This document shows, piece after piece, positions 26,330 through 34,164 of a stretch of DNA of 55,900 nucleotides. The notes below the pieces were generated by a model that saw nothing but the letters and a program-made list of their open reading frames with translations, was not told where the DNA came from and did not search any database. The translations under genes and the position numbers were made by a program. This DNA comes from Clostridiales bacterium. GTDB lineage: Bacteria; Bacillota; Clostridia; Lachnospirales; Lachnospiraceae. Each line of letters starts with the position of its first letter. The stretch's first letter is position 1. The stretch lies in the NCBI GenBank assembly GCA_012523775.1, contig JAAYTK010000012.1, positions 1-55,900 on the forward strand. The letters run 5' to 3'.

Positions 26330-26776
26330 CTATTCATTCTTATTTCTTAACTCTGTATTATATAGCATATCCAGATATCCCTGAAGAATGAATACTGCCG
26401 CAATCCTGTCAATAATATGCGATTTCTGCCTGTTATCCAATCCTCCCTCTGAAAGAGCATTGCTTGCAGCTACGGTTGTCAGCCGTTCATCCCATAGTAT
26501 TACCTCCAAATTAGTCCGTCTACGAAGAATATCTGCAAAATCTTCGGATTTAGCGGCCCTCTCACCAATTGTGTTATTCATATGCTTCGGATAGCCAACG
26601 ACAATTTTAGATACATTATACTCCTCGATAAGCTCATCGATTCTAGCTAAGGTCCTTCTAAGCTGGTTTTCCTTTTTTCTTCGTATGACTTCAATTCCTT
26701 GTGCGGTTAATAGAAGCTGATCGCTTATCGCTACACCTACAGTTACGGAACCATAGTCAAGTCCCATGATTCTCAT
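26330..26776 (-). CDS. ruvX: Holliday junction resolvase-like RuvX/YqgF
   Basis: 148 residues of RNase H-like fold. The first catalytic Asp is in [12 protein letters not shown] at the N-terminus; a conserved [13 protein letters not shown] segment and WDERLTT with its acidic residue follow, and the final Asp is in [15 protein letters not shown]. YqgF/RuvX is required for 16S rRNA 5' maturation in E. coli and has been proposed as a junction resolvase. It lies between ireB (27 bases upstream) and the DUF1292 gene (3 bases downstream), as in Bacillus yrzL-yrrK-yrzB. Confidence 0.92.
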   Translation of the reverse strand: MRIMGLDYGSVTVGVAISDQLLLTAQGIEVIRRKKENQLRRTLARIDELIEEYNVSKIVVGYPKHMNNTIGERAAKSEDFADILRRRTNLEVILWDERLTTVAASNALSEGGLDNRQKSHIIDRIAAVFILQGYLDMLYNTELRNKNE

Positions 26777-26803
26777 CTATAATCTCCTTATTTTTTTTTG
26801 CAT

Positions 26804-27064
26804 CTAATTGAACACATTATCAATATAATAACGCAAAAGCTCCTCGATTATCTCGTCTCTCTCCACCCTCATAATCAGGCTTCTGGCCCCTTTATGGCTC
26901 GTTATGTATGTTGGATCCCCAGACATTACATACCCTACGATTTGATTCACAGGATTATATCCCTTCTCTGTTAATGCCGAATACACTTGACGAATAACAT
27001 CCGATACAATATCTTCTGTGTCCTTTTGCACCTTGAAATACTGTGTATTATTAAACTTGCGCAT
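26804..27064 (-). CDS. ireB: IreB family regulatory phosphoprotein
   Basis: 86 residues from the ATG at 27064 (MRKFNNTQYF). AGGAAGTG lies six bases upstream; the longer frame to 27121 would add a non-conserved segment. Family motifs GYNPVNQIVGYVMSGDPTYI and ARSLIMRVERDEIIEELL are complete. In Enterococcus, IreB is phosphorylated by the Ser/Thr kinase IreK and affects cephalosporin resistance; a threonine is present at position 7 of the flexible N-terminus. No Ser/Thr kinase gene lies in this window. First gene of the ireB-ruvX-DUF1292 trio, 131 bases after mtaB; an A/T-rich gap with a weak TTGAAT-N17-TAATAT precedes it. Confidence 0.9.
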   Translation of the reverse strand: MRKFNNTQYFKVQKDTEDIVSDVIRQVYSALTEKGYNPVNQIVGYVMSGDPTYITSHKGARSLIMRVERDEIIEELLRYYIDNVFN

Positions 27065-27195
27065 AGAATCACTTCCTTCCCCTATCAGGGTAATAAATCC
27101 TAATTTAACAAATCTTCTCAATATCTATTATATTAATATATCTAAGAGAAAAATTCAATTAGATTATTTCCCATCTACAATACGGTTGCATATAA

Positions 27196-28533
27196 CTATA
27201 GTATTTCACCTAATAATACTTCATCGGTAAGATACCCATCAACCCTTACCCCGATTATCCTATTAATCAGATTCTCCTTGGATAAAACAGCAATCTTTAG
27301 GTATCTTTCGTTATGACCTATCAGGTATTTTTGCCCCTTAATTATAACTTCTTCTTCAATTAGTATTTTCTCTATTCTGCCCAAAAACATGTCCTTATAA
27401 TCCTTTGACATCCGATTGGCAGTCACAGTCAGTACATTACTTCTTTGATGTTTAGTATCCTCCGGAATCTGGTCAGGCATTTTGGCCGCCTTAGTGCCGG
27501 CTCTTTTAGAGTACTTAAATACATGGATGGAGGAAAATCCGATACTCTTAACAAACTCTAAGGTTTCCTCGAACTCCGTATCGGTTTCACCGGGAAAGCC
27601 GACAATGACATCGGTTGTAAATGCAGGATTATCAAAATACTTCCTAATGAGGCTTACCTTATCCATATATTCCTCGGCAGAATATCTGCGATTCATTCTT
27701 TGAAGCACCGTATTACTGCCGCTTTGTAAAGACAGATGAAAATGAGGGCAAAACTGCTCAACCAAGGCAATCTCCTTAACAAAATCCTCGTTTATAATCA
27801 TAGGCTCCAAAGAACCCAACCTAATCCTTTCAATACCCGGTATTTTCCCTATGGCTTTAATTAATGATGCCAGGGGCATGACCCGGTGTACCTCTTTTTC
27901 TTCGACCGGCCTGTCTGTCCCATAGGACGAAATATGAATTCCTGTGAGAACGACCTCCTTGTAGCCGGATTTCGAAAGTCTTGTTATCTCATTAAGTATT
28001 TCCTTCTCATTCCTGCTTCTTACCCTTCCTCTGACATAGGGAATAATACAGTAGGAGCAGAATCTGTTACAGCCATCCTGTATCTTTATAAAAGCCCTGG
28101 TCTTTTCAGTGGCAGATATAATCGACAGCTCTTCATATTCCTTCTCCGCACCGATATCCACAACAATATTGGTATCAATATCCTTTTGTAAGCTGTAGCT
28201 TTCTATAAGCCTGATTATTTCCGATTTTCTATTATTTCCAACCACCAGATCCACGCTGCTGTCCTTTAGAAGTTCTTCCTCAGCCGCCTGAACATAGCAT
28301 CCTACTGCCACTATTATAGCATTGGGATTTCTTTTTTTGGCCTGATGAAGCATCTGACGGGATTTTCTGTCCGCAATATTAGTTACTGTACAGGTATTCA
28401 CCACATATACATCGGCAATATCTTTAAAATCCACAACCCCATAGCCTGCGGCTTCAAACATTCCCCTTATTGCCTCTGTCTCATAGGAATTCACCTTACA
28501 GCCTAAGGTTAAAAATGCTGCCGTTCTAATCAT
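27196..28533 (-). CDS. mtaB: tRNA (t6A37) methylthiotransferase MtaB
   Basis: 445 residues. The N-terminal MTTase domain starts FLTLGCKVNSYETE and carries three cluster-ligating cysteines, including NTCTVTN and GCYVQ. The radical-SAM motif CNRFCSYC lies near 155-162, and a TRAM domain occupies the C-terminus (about 375-445). The GCKVN start, as opposed to MiaB-type GCQMN, marks the MtaB (e-MtaB/YqeV) subfamily, which converts t6A37 to ms2t6A37 in tRNA-Lys. It begins about 160 bases from the divergent HPr-like gene. A TTGACA lies about 53 bases upstream, but I found no matching -10. Confidence 0.93.
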   Translation of the reverse strand: MIRTAAFLTLGCKVNSYETEAIRGMFEAAGYGVVDFKDIADVYVVNTCTVTNIADRKSRQMLHQAKKRNPNAIIVAVGCYVQAAEEELLKDSSVDLVVGNNRKSEIIRLIESYSLQKDIDTNIVVDIGAEKEYEELSIISATEKTRAFIKIQDGCNRFCSYCIIPYVRGRVRSRNEKEILNEITRLSKSGYKEVVLTGIHISSYGTDRPVEEKEVHRVMPLASLIKAIGKIPGIERIRLGSLEPMIINEDFVKEIALVEQFCPHFHLSLQSGSNTVLQRMNRRYSAEEYMDKVSLIRKYFDNPAFTTDVIVGFPGETDTEFEETLEFVKSIGFSSIHVFKYSKRAGTKAAKMPDQIPEDTKHQRSNVLTVTANRMSKDYKDMFLGRIEKILIEEEVIIKGQKYLIGHNERYLKIAVLSKENLINRIIGVRVDGYLTDEVLLGEIL

Positions 28534-28630
28534 TCCACAATTTCCTTTCTGATTCGGTACCCGGTACCGTTATGTCAATTCTATCTGCTACCTATACAAC
28601 TTTTCCTTCTTTTTTTATGTACTTTGCATA

Positions 28631-28659
28631 TTGACTTTTAAAATGTTAAAATATAGTAT
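28631..28659 (+). promoter_or_regulatory. Promoter of the HPr-like gene
   Basis: TTGACT (28631-28636), a 17-base spacer and TAGTAT (28654-28659). AAAGGAGG and the ATG at 28693 follow, giving a leader of about 27 bases. Confidence 0.6.
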
Positions 28660-28692
28660 ATACATATATCGTATAAAGGAGGAAGATGTTCT

Positions 28693-28926
28693 ATGAAGAC
28701 AGTTAAAATATCTTTAAATTCAATTGATAAGGTAAAAGCTTTCGTTAATGATGTTACAAAATTTAATTCTGATTTTGATTTGGTTTCAGGTAGATATGTA
28801 ATAGATGCAAAATCAATTATGGGTATCTTCAGCCTTGATTTATCCAAGACAATAGATTTAAACATCCACGGTGAGGAGAATCTTGAGGAGATTCTTACAA
28901 CACTGAAACCATATATCGTTGACTAA
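28693..28926 (+). CDS. HPr-like protein lacking the phosphorylatable histidine
   Basis: 77 residues with the length and C-terminal half of HPr: SGRYVIDAKSIMGIFSLDL matches the Ser46 region (AKSIMG) and IHGEENLEEILTTLKPYI the last helix. The first active-site loop, normally GLHARPA with His15, reads SIDKVKAF here, so the PTS phosphotransfer residue is missing while the Ser46-type site remains. It is alone between its own promoter and terminator, with no PTS enzymes nearby. A regulatory or structural role is likelier than sugar transport; Crh in Bacillus is a known HPr-like protein without His15, so a similar signalling role is possible but not shown. Confidence 0.82.
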   Translation: MKTVKISLNSIDKVKAFVNDVTKFNSDFDLVSGRYVIDAKSIMGIFSLDLSKTIDLNIHGEENLEEILTTLKPYIVD

Positions 28927-28939
28927 CGTGAATTACCTT

Positions 28940-28963
28940 GAGCTGCCAATGGCAGCTCTTTTT
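28940..28963 (+). terminator. Intrinsic terminator after the HPr-like gene
   Basis: A perfect 8-bp stem GAGCTGCC/GGCAGCTC (28940-28947 and 28951-28958) with loop AAT, followed by TTTTT, 14 bases after the stop codon. Confidence 0.88.
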
Positions 28964-28992
28964 ATTGAATAGGACAGTTCGTCCTATTCAAT
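28964..28992. terminator. Second hairpin overlapping the thiI stop codon
   Basis: A perfect 12-bp inverted repeat (28964-28975 and 28981-28992) with a 5-base loop, directly next to the HPr terminator. Its right arm contains the thiI stop codon. It is A/T-rich and has no U run on the minus strand, so it may be a 3'-end structure of thiI mRNA rather than a full terminator. Confidence 0.5.
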
Positions 28993-30159
28993 ATCTATTA
29001 CTGAAGCGGTCTCAATAGCCGTCATAACCATCTCGTCAATCTTATCCTCCAGCCTTCTTTCGGAATTTCTGATTGCCTTAAGGTTGGGCTTTGTTACGGG
29101 ATGCTTTGCCACGAATATAGTGCAGCAGTCCTCAAAAGGCTGTATCGAAGTCTCATAGGTATCTATTCTTTCCGAAATCTCTACTATATCCTTCTTGTCA
29201 AATGCTATTAAGGGTCTGTACACAGGGATTGTACACACCTCATTGGTAGATGCGAGGCTCTGCATGGTTTGACTGGCCACCTGTCCGATACTTTCTCCCG
29301 TTACGAGTCCCAGACAATTCTCCTGCTCAGCCAGCTTCTCAGCTATTCGCATCATATATCTTCGCATAATTATTGTAAGCTCGTCATGGGGGCATTTATC
29401 ATAGATATACAGCTGTATGTCCGTGAAATTCACTACGAAAAGCTTCATCTTTCCGGTATACATGGACAGCTTCTTAGCCAAATCCACAACCTTCTGTTTT
29501 GCTCTTTCGCTGGTATATGGTGGAGCATGAAAATATACAGCCGCCATGGACACTCCACGTTTGGAAATCATATATCCGGCTACGGGGCTGTCAATTCCTC
29601 CCGATAATAAAAGCATTGCCTTTCCGTTGGTACCTACGGGCATACCTCCCGGTCCTTCAATAACTATGGAGTATACATAGGACTTAGTGCGAACCTCCAC
29701 ATTAATTCGTACTTCGGGTTTATGAACATCCACCTTAAGCTCCGGGAATCTCCTAAGCAGATATGCTCCCATATTGCTGCAAATCTCCGGAGAAGTTAAG
29801 GGATAATTCTTATCGGCACGTTTTGCCATTACCTTAAACGTAAAATTTCTATCGGGATACATAGCCTCCACATAGTCACCAACACCCTTTGTCAGGCTAT
29901 CCCAGTCGGAGCTACCAATCACAACAACCGGGCATATGGATGATATGCCGAATACCCTCTGAAGCGCCTGTACGGTCTCTTCATAATCATAACCATCCGG
30001 ACATTCAACGAATATCCTTCCCTGCTCCTTAGTCACTCTATAGTCACCTAGGGGCCTTAATACACCTGCAATTCTGTCACGAAGTGCATTTTCAAACAAA
30101 TAACGGTTATTGCCCTTTAAACCGATTTCTGCATACTTTATTAAAAAAGCCTTATACAT
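28984..30159 (-). CDS. thiI: tRNA 4-thiouridine synthase ThiI
   Basis: 391 residues: an N-terminal ferredoxin-like domain and THUMP domain (about 1-165, starting FLIKYAEIGLKGNNR) and a PP-loop adenylation domain with SGGIDSPVA near 186-194. The rhodanese domain found in E. coli ThiI is absent, as in most Firmicutes, which instead use a dedicated cysteine desulfurase. That partner is the gene directly upstream, 32 bases away. The enzyme makes s4U8 in tRNA and may supply sulfur for thiamine. Cys residues in the FEDCCTIF segment correspond to the usual conserved site. Confidence 0.95.
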   Translation of the reverse strand: MYKAFLIKYAEIGLKGNNRYLFENALRDRIAGVLRPLGDYRVTKEQGRIFVECPDGYDYEETVQALQRVFGISSICPVVVIGSSDWDSLTKGVGDYVEAMYPDRNFTFKVMAKRADKNYPLTSPEICSNMGAYLLRRFPELKVDVHKPEVRINVEVRTKSYVYSIVIEGPGGMPVGTNGKAMLLLSGGIDSPVAGYMISKRGVSMAAVYFHAPPYTSERAKQKVVDLAKKLSMYTGKMKLFVVNFTDIQLYIYDKCPHDELTIIMRRYMMRIAEKLAEQENCLGLVTGESIGQVASQTMQSLASTNEVCTIPVYRPLIAFDKKDIVEISERIDTYETSIQPFEDCCTIFVAKHPVTKPNLKAIRNSERRLEDKIDEMVMTAIETASVIDIE

Positions 30160-30191
30160 TTGTCACCTTGACCTTTCGTTTATCCTGCTGT

Positions 30192-31379
30192 TTATTTTCT
30201 TATATATCTTCTTAAGTAAGGCAAAATATCCTTAATCTGATTTATTGTATAATCCAGTTCTTCCTGTGTAGTCATCTCTGATAATGATATCCGTAAAGTG
30301 GATTCCATTAAATCCTTAGGAATTCCGATTGCCGTAAGAGTGGGGCTTTGATGTGTATTATGGGAGCTGCAGGCCGAGCCTGACGATACATATACTCCTC
30401 TTTCCTCCAGTGCATGGAGAAGCACCTCACCTCGTACTCCTTTAAAACTTACGGATATTATATGAGGTGCGGTTTGTTTAATAAGCTCCATTGAAGGCTC
30501 TTTGGCACATTCCTCGGGAAGACCGTTTACCGTAACCCCGTCCAGTTTAATAATTTCCTTTATAAAATTTAGCTTAAGCTCATACATCTTGTGAACCTTT
30601 TGCTCAAGGTTCTGATGAAGCTCCTCTGCCGCCTGTCCCAATCCTGCAATGGCAGGTACATTCTCTGTTCCTGATCTTAAACCTCTTTGGTGTCCCCCGC
30701 CGAAAACTATGGGCTTAAGCCGTACACCATCATTTACATATAGGGCTCCGATTCCCTTCGGTCCGTGTATTTTATGTCCGCTTATTGAAAGAATATCTAT
30801 TCCCATTCTCTTCGGATAGATTCTATATTTTCCATAAGCCTGAATACAGTCCACATGAAGAATTATATCCTTCTTAATGGCTTTTATCTGTTCTGAGATT
30901 TCTTCTATATCCTGAACAGCACCAATCTCATTGTTCACATACATCACTGATACAATAATGGTCTCATCATTTATTAAATTATACAGCTTGTCCTTCAATA
31001 TCTTACCGCTGTTATCCACAGGAACAAAATCAGTCTTATAACCGTTTTCTTCGAGGAAGAGAAGCGGCTGATGCACCGATGGGTGCTCTATTCTTGTGGT
31101 AATTATATGCCTTCCCCATCGCTGATACGCCATGGCGGCTCCGATAAGAGCCAAATTGTTGGCCTCAGTACCACCGGAGGTAAATATTATTTCCTTAGGG
31201 TCAACCTTAAGGCTGTCTGCGATTTGCTTTGCGGCATTTTTAATATATCTTTCGGCATTTACCCCCATAATATGCATTGAGGAGGGGTTGCCGTAATCCT
31301 CACATAACGCCTTAAGCATTATATCCCTTACACCATCGGTTATTTTGGTAGTCGCTGAATTATCTAAATACACATTCAT
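30192..31379 (-). CDS. Cysteine desulfurase (NifS/IscS family), partner of ThiI
   Basis: 395 residues, a class V aminotransferase fold. It begins VYLDNSATTKI. The PLP lysine is in SGHKIHGPKG near 203, and the catalytic cysteine in SSGSACSSHN near 337 sits in the long loop of group I (IscS/NifS) enzymes. It extracts sulfur from cysteine as a protein persulfide. The immediate neighbour thiI lacks a rhodanese domain, so this enzyme is probably its sulfur donor, equivalent to NifZ in Bacillus. No iron-sulfur scaffold gene (iscU, nifU) lies nearby, which supports the thiouridine role. Confidence 0.92.
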   Translation of the reverse strand: MNVYLDNSATTKITDGVRDIMLKALCEDYGNPSSMHIMGVNAERYIKNAAKQIADSLKVDPKEIIFTSGGTEANNLALIGAAMAYQRWGRHIITTRIEHPSVHQPLLFLEENGYKTDFVPVDNSGKILKDKLYNLINDETIIVSVMYVNNEIGAVQDIEEISEQIKAIKKDIILHVDCIQAYGKYRIYPKRMGIDILSISGHKIHGPKGIGALYVNDGVRLKPIVFGGGHQRGLRSGTENVPAIAGLGQAAEELHQNLEQKVHKMYELKLNFIKEIIKLDGVTVNGLPEECAKEPSMELIKQTAPHIISVSFKGVRGEVLLHALEERGVYVSSGSACSSHNTHQSPTLTAIGIPKDLMESTLRISLSEMTTQEELDYTINQIKDILPYLRRYIRK

Positions 31380-31475
31380 ATATAAACATTCCTTAATTTC
31401 TAAATTCTAATCATAGAATAACACATCAATACCTATTATTATACAACATAATGAATATGAATTTCCACAAAAATA

Positions 31476-32387
31476 TTAGTAAAGAAGCTCAGTTCTGCTA
31501 TATTCAAGAAATCGTAATATCCAGTATGGATTAACGCTCGTTTCAATATTGTCGATTGTAACATAGATTCCCAGATGAAGATGAACGTCAAATTGCCCCT
31601 TAGTACCCTCCGGACCATAGCCGCTGTCTCCCATAAATCCCAGAAGCTGTCCGGCAACAACCGTATCCCCCTGTTTAAGCTCCGGTGCATAACTGTCCAG
31701 ATGCGCATAGTAAAAATATCCTCCTGACTTTGAGCGAATACCTATGCGATTACCTCCCTGCTCCAGCCATCCCAGATTTTCCACTACTCCATCGGTTATA
31801 CTGATTATGGGAAAATAGCCGGGAAGATTATTGCCTGCAACAATATCCGTACCCTCATGACCCCGATAACCTCCATAGCTTCTGAGGGCAAGCCAGCTGT
31901 CCTCATATGATATTCTATGGGCATCCCTTCCCATGTTAGGAACCGGAAAATATTCAATGTCAGCAAATATCGCCCTGTAACAGTTATAGAGCTCCTGATA
32001 CTTCTTTGTCCTTGATACCCTCCCTATTCCCCTTAGGAAATTGCTTTTATCAGGTACCCTACCTTTAATCATATCGTAGTCAGACAACATCATTGCAAAG
32101 GTCAGATATCCGATTTCATTCATATAGGGATGTTCCTTAAAATCAGGGTTTGACATTATCAAATCATTGGCATAATCCCGTATCCTGTCAAGTTTGGACT
32201 TCTTTATTCTAATATTACGAAGTTCATCATAATTAAGCTCTCCTGCAATTACAGCCCTAATCTGAAGCTCATAGCTTATAAGTCTTAGGCAAATACCGCT
32301 TACCGTAGCAGACACGGCTATTAAAATTATGCAATAAAGCACCAGCCTCTTGGACCTATGTCTTGTCATATTTCTATCATTCCTCAT
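31476..32387 (-). CDS. Membrane-anchored M23 metallopeptidase
   Basis: 303 residues: a basic N-terminus, one transmembrane helix (about 16-37), a helical region of about 110 residues (RIKKSKLDRIRDYANDLI), then an M23/LytM domain with the zinc ligands HxxxD (GHEGTD near 177) and HLHLG near 267. Both motifs are intact, so an active peptidoglycan endopeptidase is expected. It acts outside the membrane on cell-wall crosslinks; a sporulation or division role cannot be read from the sequence. It is separated from the LCP gene by a strong terminator and from the desulfurase by about 96 bases, so it is probably transcribed separately. I found no clear promoter or RBS. Confidence 0.85.
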   Translation of the reverse strand: MRNDRNMTRHRSKRLVLYCIILIAVSATVSGICLRLISYELQIRAVIAGELNYDELRNIRIKKSKLDRIRDYANDLIMSNPDFKEHPYMNEIGYLTFAMMLSDYDMIKGRVPDKSNFLRGIGRVSRTKKYQELYNCYRAIFADIEYFPVPNMGRDAHRISYEDSWLALRSYGGYRGHEGTDIVAGNNLPGYFPIISITDGVVENLGWLEQGGNRIGIRSKSGGYFYYAHLDSYAPELKQGDTVVAGQLLGFMGDSGYGPEGTKGQFDVHLHLGIYVTIDNIETSVNPYWILRFLEYSRTELLY

Positions 32388-32461
32388 TCATACGATGTTT
32401 CGGTATCTCCTTTGAGATATATGAGAAAAGCATAGAATTTATGACAAATGAGTAATAACCT

Positions 32462-32502
32462 TGAAAATGCATGACATACCAAAACGGGTGATGTCATGCA
32501 TT
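32462..32502 (-). terminator. Intrinsic terminator after the LCP gene
   Basis: A perfect 12-bp inverted repeat (arms 32466-32477 and 32491-32502), extendable by ACC/GGT inside. On the minus strand it is followed by TTTTC. It ends the unit running from the YycJ-like gene to the LCP gene. The rest of the 155-base gap holds nothing I can identify. Confidence 0.75.
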
Positions 32503-32542
32503 ATATACAGGAATTCTAATTTTAATAAGCTTTGCTTAAGAA

Positions 32543-34132
32543 TCAGTTTCCAAAGATAAACTCATGTAAAATACTAATATTCTTAGTTAAATCCGGAATT
32601 AATACATCCATTCCCCTTACCTTTACATTATCCGTAAAGGTACCATCAGCAGGAATACGAAGTTGATCTATCTTAGTAGTTCCCATTTCGATAAAGGTAC
32701 TTAATAGCTTCTCAAAGGTCTTACTGTCTATGTCTGTCTTTATCATCGGCAGCATTTTGAACATCATTGAAGCCAGTTCCATTTCACTCTTAGATTTATA
32801 TTTTTCAAAGATGGCATTTAAAATTATTCTGTGTCGGTCTGTTCTTCCATAGTCATTGTTATTACCGGTAATAGCCGCTCTTTTACGGATACGGGAATAG
32901 CCTAATACCTGATTACCGTTCATCAGCTGTGTTCCCTCCACAACGGTTCTGTACTTTGGTTCGGAGATATAGTTAGTATTTCTTAGATACTTTGCCTCAG
33001 AAGCAGTCAGGGTAAGCTCAAGACCACCCATTAAATCGATTATTTTTTCAAAGTTCTCAAAGTTTACCAGTACACTTCCGTCTAAGTGGATATTGAAGTT
33101 GAGGGATATAGTCTCGTATAGAAGATCCACATCTCCCTTTTCATATGCCGAATTAAGCTTATTCTCTCTATAACCCGGTATCTGTACCAGAGTATCCCTC
33201 ATAAGAGATGTAAGTTTTATGGATTTATTATTCTTATTAAGCGTGGCTATTATTATCAAATCCGTTCTGCCTCTTGAAGTACCGGCATCAATAGCCTCCT
33301 CACCCAATAAGAGTATATTATAGACTCCCTCTTCTCTTCTTCCGAAGCCCGGATGCTCAGGCCATTCGATGGTATCGGGATCCACCTCAACTGCGTCCGA
33401 AGCAATATCCTCCTCGTCCAGATAATCAATATCCTCTATAATATCAGGCTCATTTTCGAAATCCTGTGTCCAGGCATCCCATATCTTACCACCTATATTA
33501 ATGCCCATCTTTAAAAGGAGACGGTTCCCGGGCTTGGTGAATCCTAGGAAAAAGGCTATCCCTAATAATGACACCAATCCGATGATTACACCTATCTGGA
33601 TTTTCATCATTCTTGCCCTTTTCTTATCCTTTACCGATACCGTATCAAGACTCTCCAATTCCTCGCTTATCTGCATGGCTAAGGAATTATTGATATCAAC
33701 TAAGGCCTCATCAATATCGTCTGTGGTAACGGCATCATCTGTCTCGGAAGGCTCATCCTCTTCTGCCGTAACGGCTATCTCGAATTCTTCTTCTATTGAA
33801 GCTTCAGATTCGGATTCTTCTGCCTCTTCTGTTGTATCTTCAGCTTCTGATTCTTCTATTGTATCTACAACCTCGGAATCTTTTTCCCCTTCTGCTGTAA
33901 CTTCTGTCTCGGATTCCTCTTCCTCCTCAATTGCATATACGGCTTCTGATTCCTCCACCTCATTCGTTGTATCGTCAACCTCAGAAGCCACGATTTCTTC
34001 GATTAAATCCTCTGTCTCATTATCTTCAATCTCTATATCGTTTAGAACCTTATCGATATTCCGATAAAAATTTTCACGTAACTCAGGATCATTTCCAAAA
34101 TCAAAATCATCATGCGAATTGCCCTTTGACAT
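32543..34132 (-). CDS. LytR-CpsA-Psr (LCP) ligase with acidic cytoplasmic N-terminus
   Basis: 529 residues from the ATG at 34132 (TAGGAGATGGAG upstream); a TTG six codons earlier overlaps the RBS. Residues 1-165 are highly acidic with repeated Glu/Ser/Asp/Thr blocks, followed by a transmembrane helix near 174-198 and an LCP domain (about 265-500). LCP landmarks are present: ILLLGEEAIDAGTSRGRTD, SLMRDTLV, and the pyrophosphate-binding YSRIRKR...DYGRTDRHR arginines. LCP enzymes transfer polymer chains (teichoic acid, polysaccharide) from a lipid carrier to peptidoglycan. The long acidic tail faces the cytoplasm and is unusual. It starts 33 bases after pepD ends, probably the last gene of that unit. 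Confidence 0.9.
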   Translation of the reverse strand: MSKGNSHDDFDFGNDPELRENFYRNIDKVLNDIEIEDNETEDLIEEIVASEVDDTTNEVEESEAVYAIEEEEESETEVTAEGEKDSEVVDTIEESEAEDTTEEAEESESEASIEEEFEIAVTAEEDEPSETDDAVTTDDIDEALVDINNSLAMQISEELESLDTVSVKDKKRARMMKIQIGVIIGLVSLLGIAFFLGFTKPGNRLLLKMGINIGGKIWDAWTQDFENEPDIIEDIDYLDEEDIASDAVEVDPDTIEWPEHPGFGRREEGVYNILLLGEEAIDAGTSRGRTDLIIIATLNKNNKSIKLTSLMRDTLVQIPGYRENKLNSAYEKGDVDLLYETISLNFNIHLDGSVLVNFENFEKIIDLMGGLELTLTASEAKYLRNTNYISEPKYRTVVEGTQLMNGNQVLGYSRIRKRAAITGNNNDYGRTDRHRIILNAIFEKYKSKSEMELASMMFKMLPMIKTDIDSKTFEKLLSTFIEMGTTKIDQLRIPADGTFTDNVKVRGMDVLIPDLTKNISILHEFIFGN

Positions 34133-34164
34133 AACTCCATCTCCTACCAATTATTAATTATAAT

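Noticed and set aside
28590..28620. TTGACA upstream of mtaB as a -35 box on the minus strand
   Set aside because: The sequence 17 bases downstream (GAATCA) is not a credible -10.
33501..34067. A 188-codon plus-strand frame rich in serine opposite the LCP gene
   Set aside because: It is the antisense reading of the Glu/Ser-rich LCP tail (GAA/GAT runs read back as TTC/ATC/TCT); no RBS or promoter supports it.
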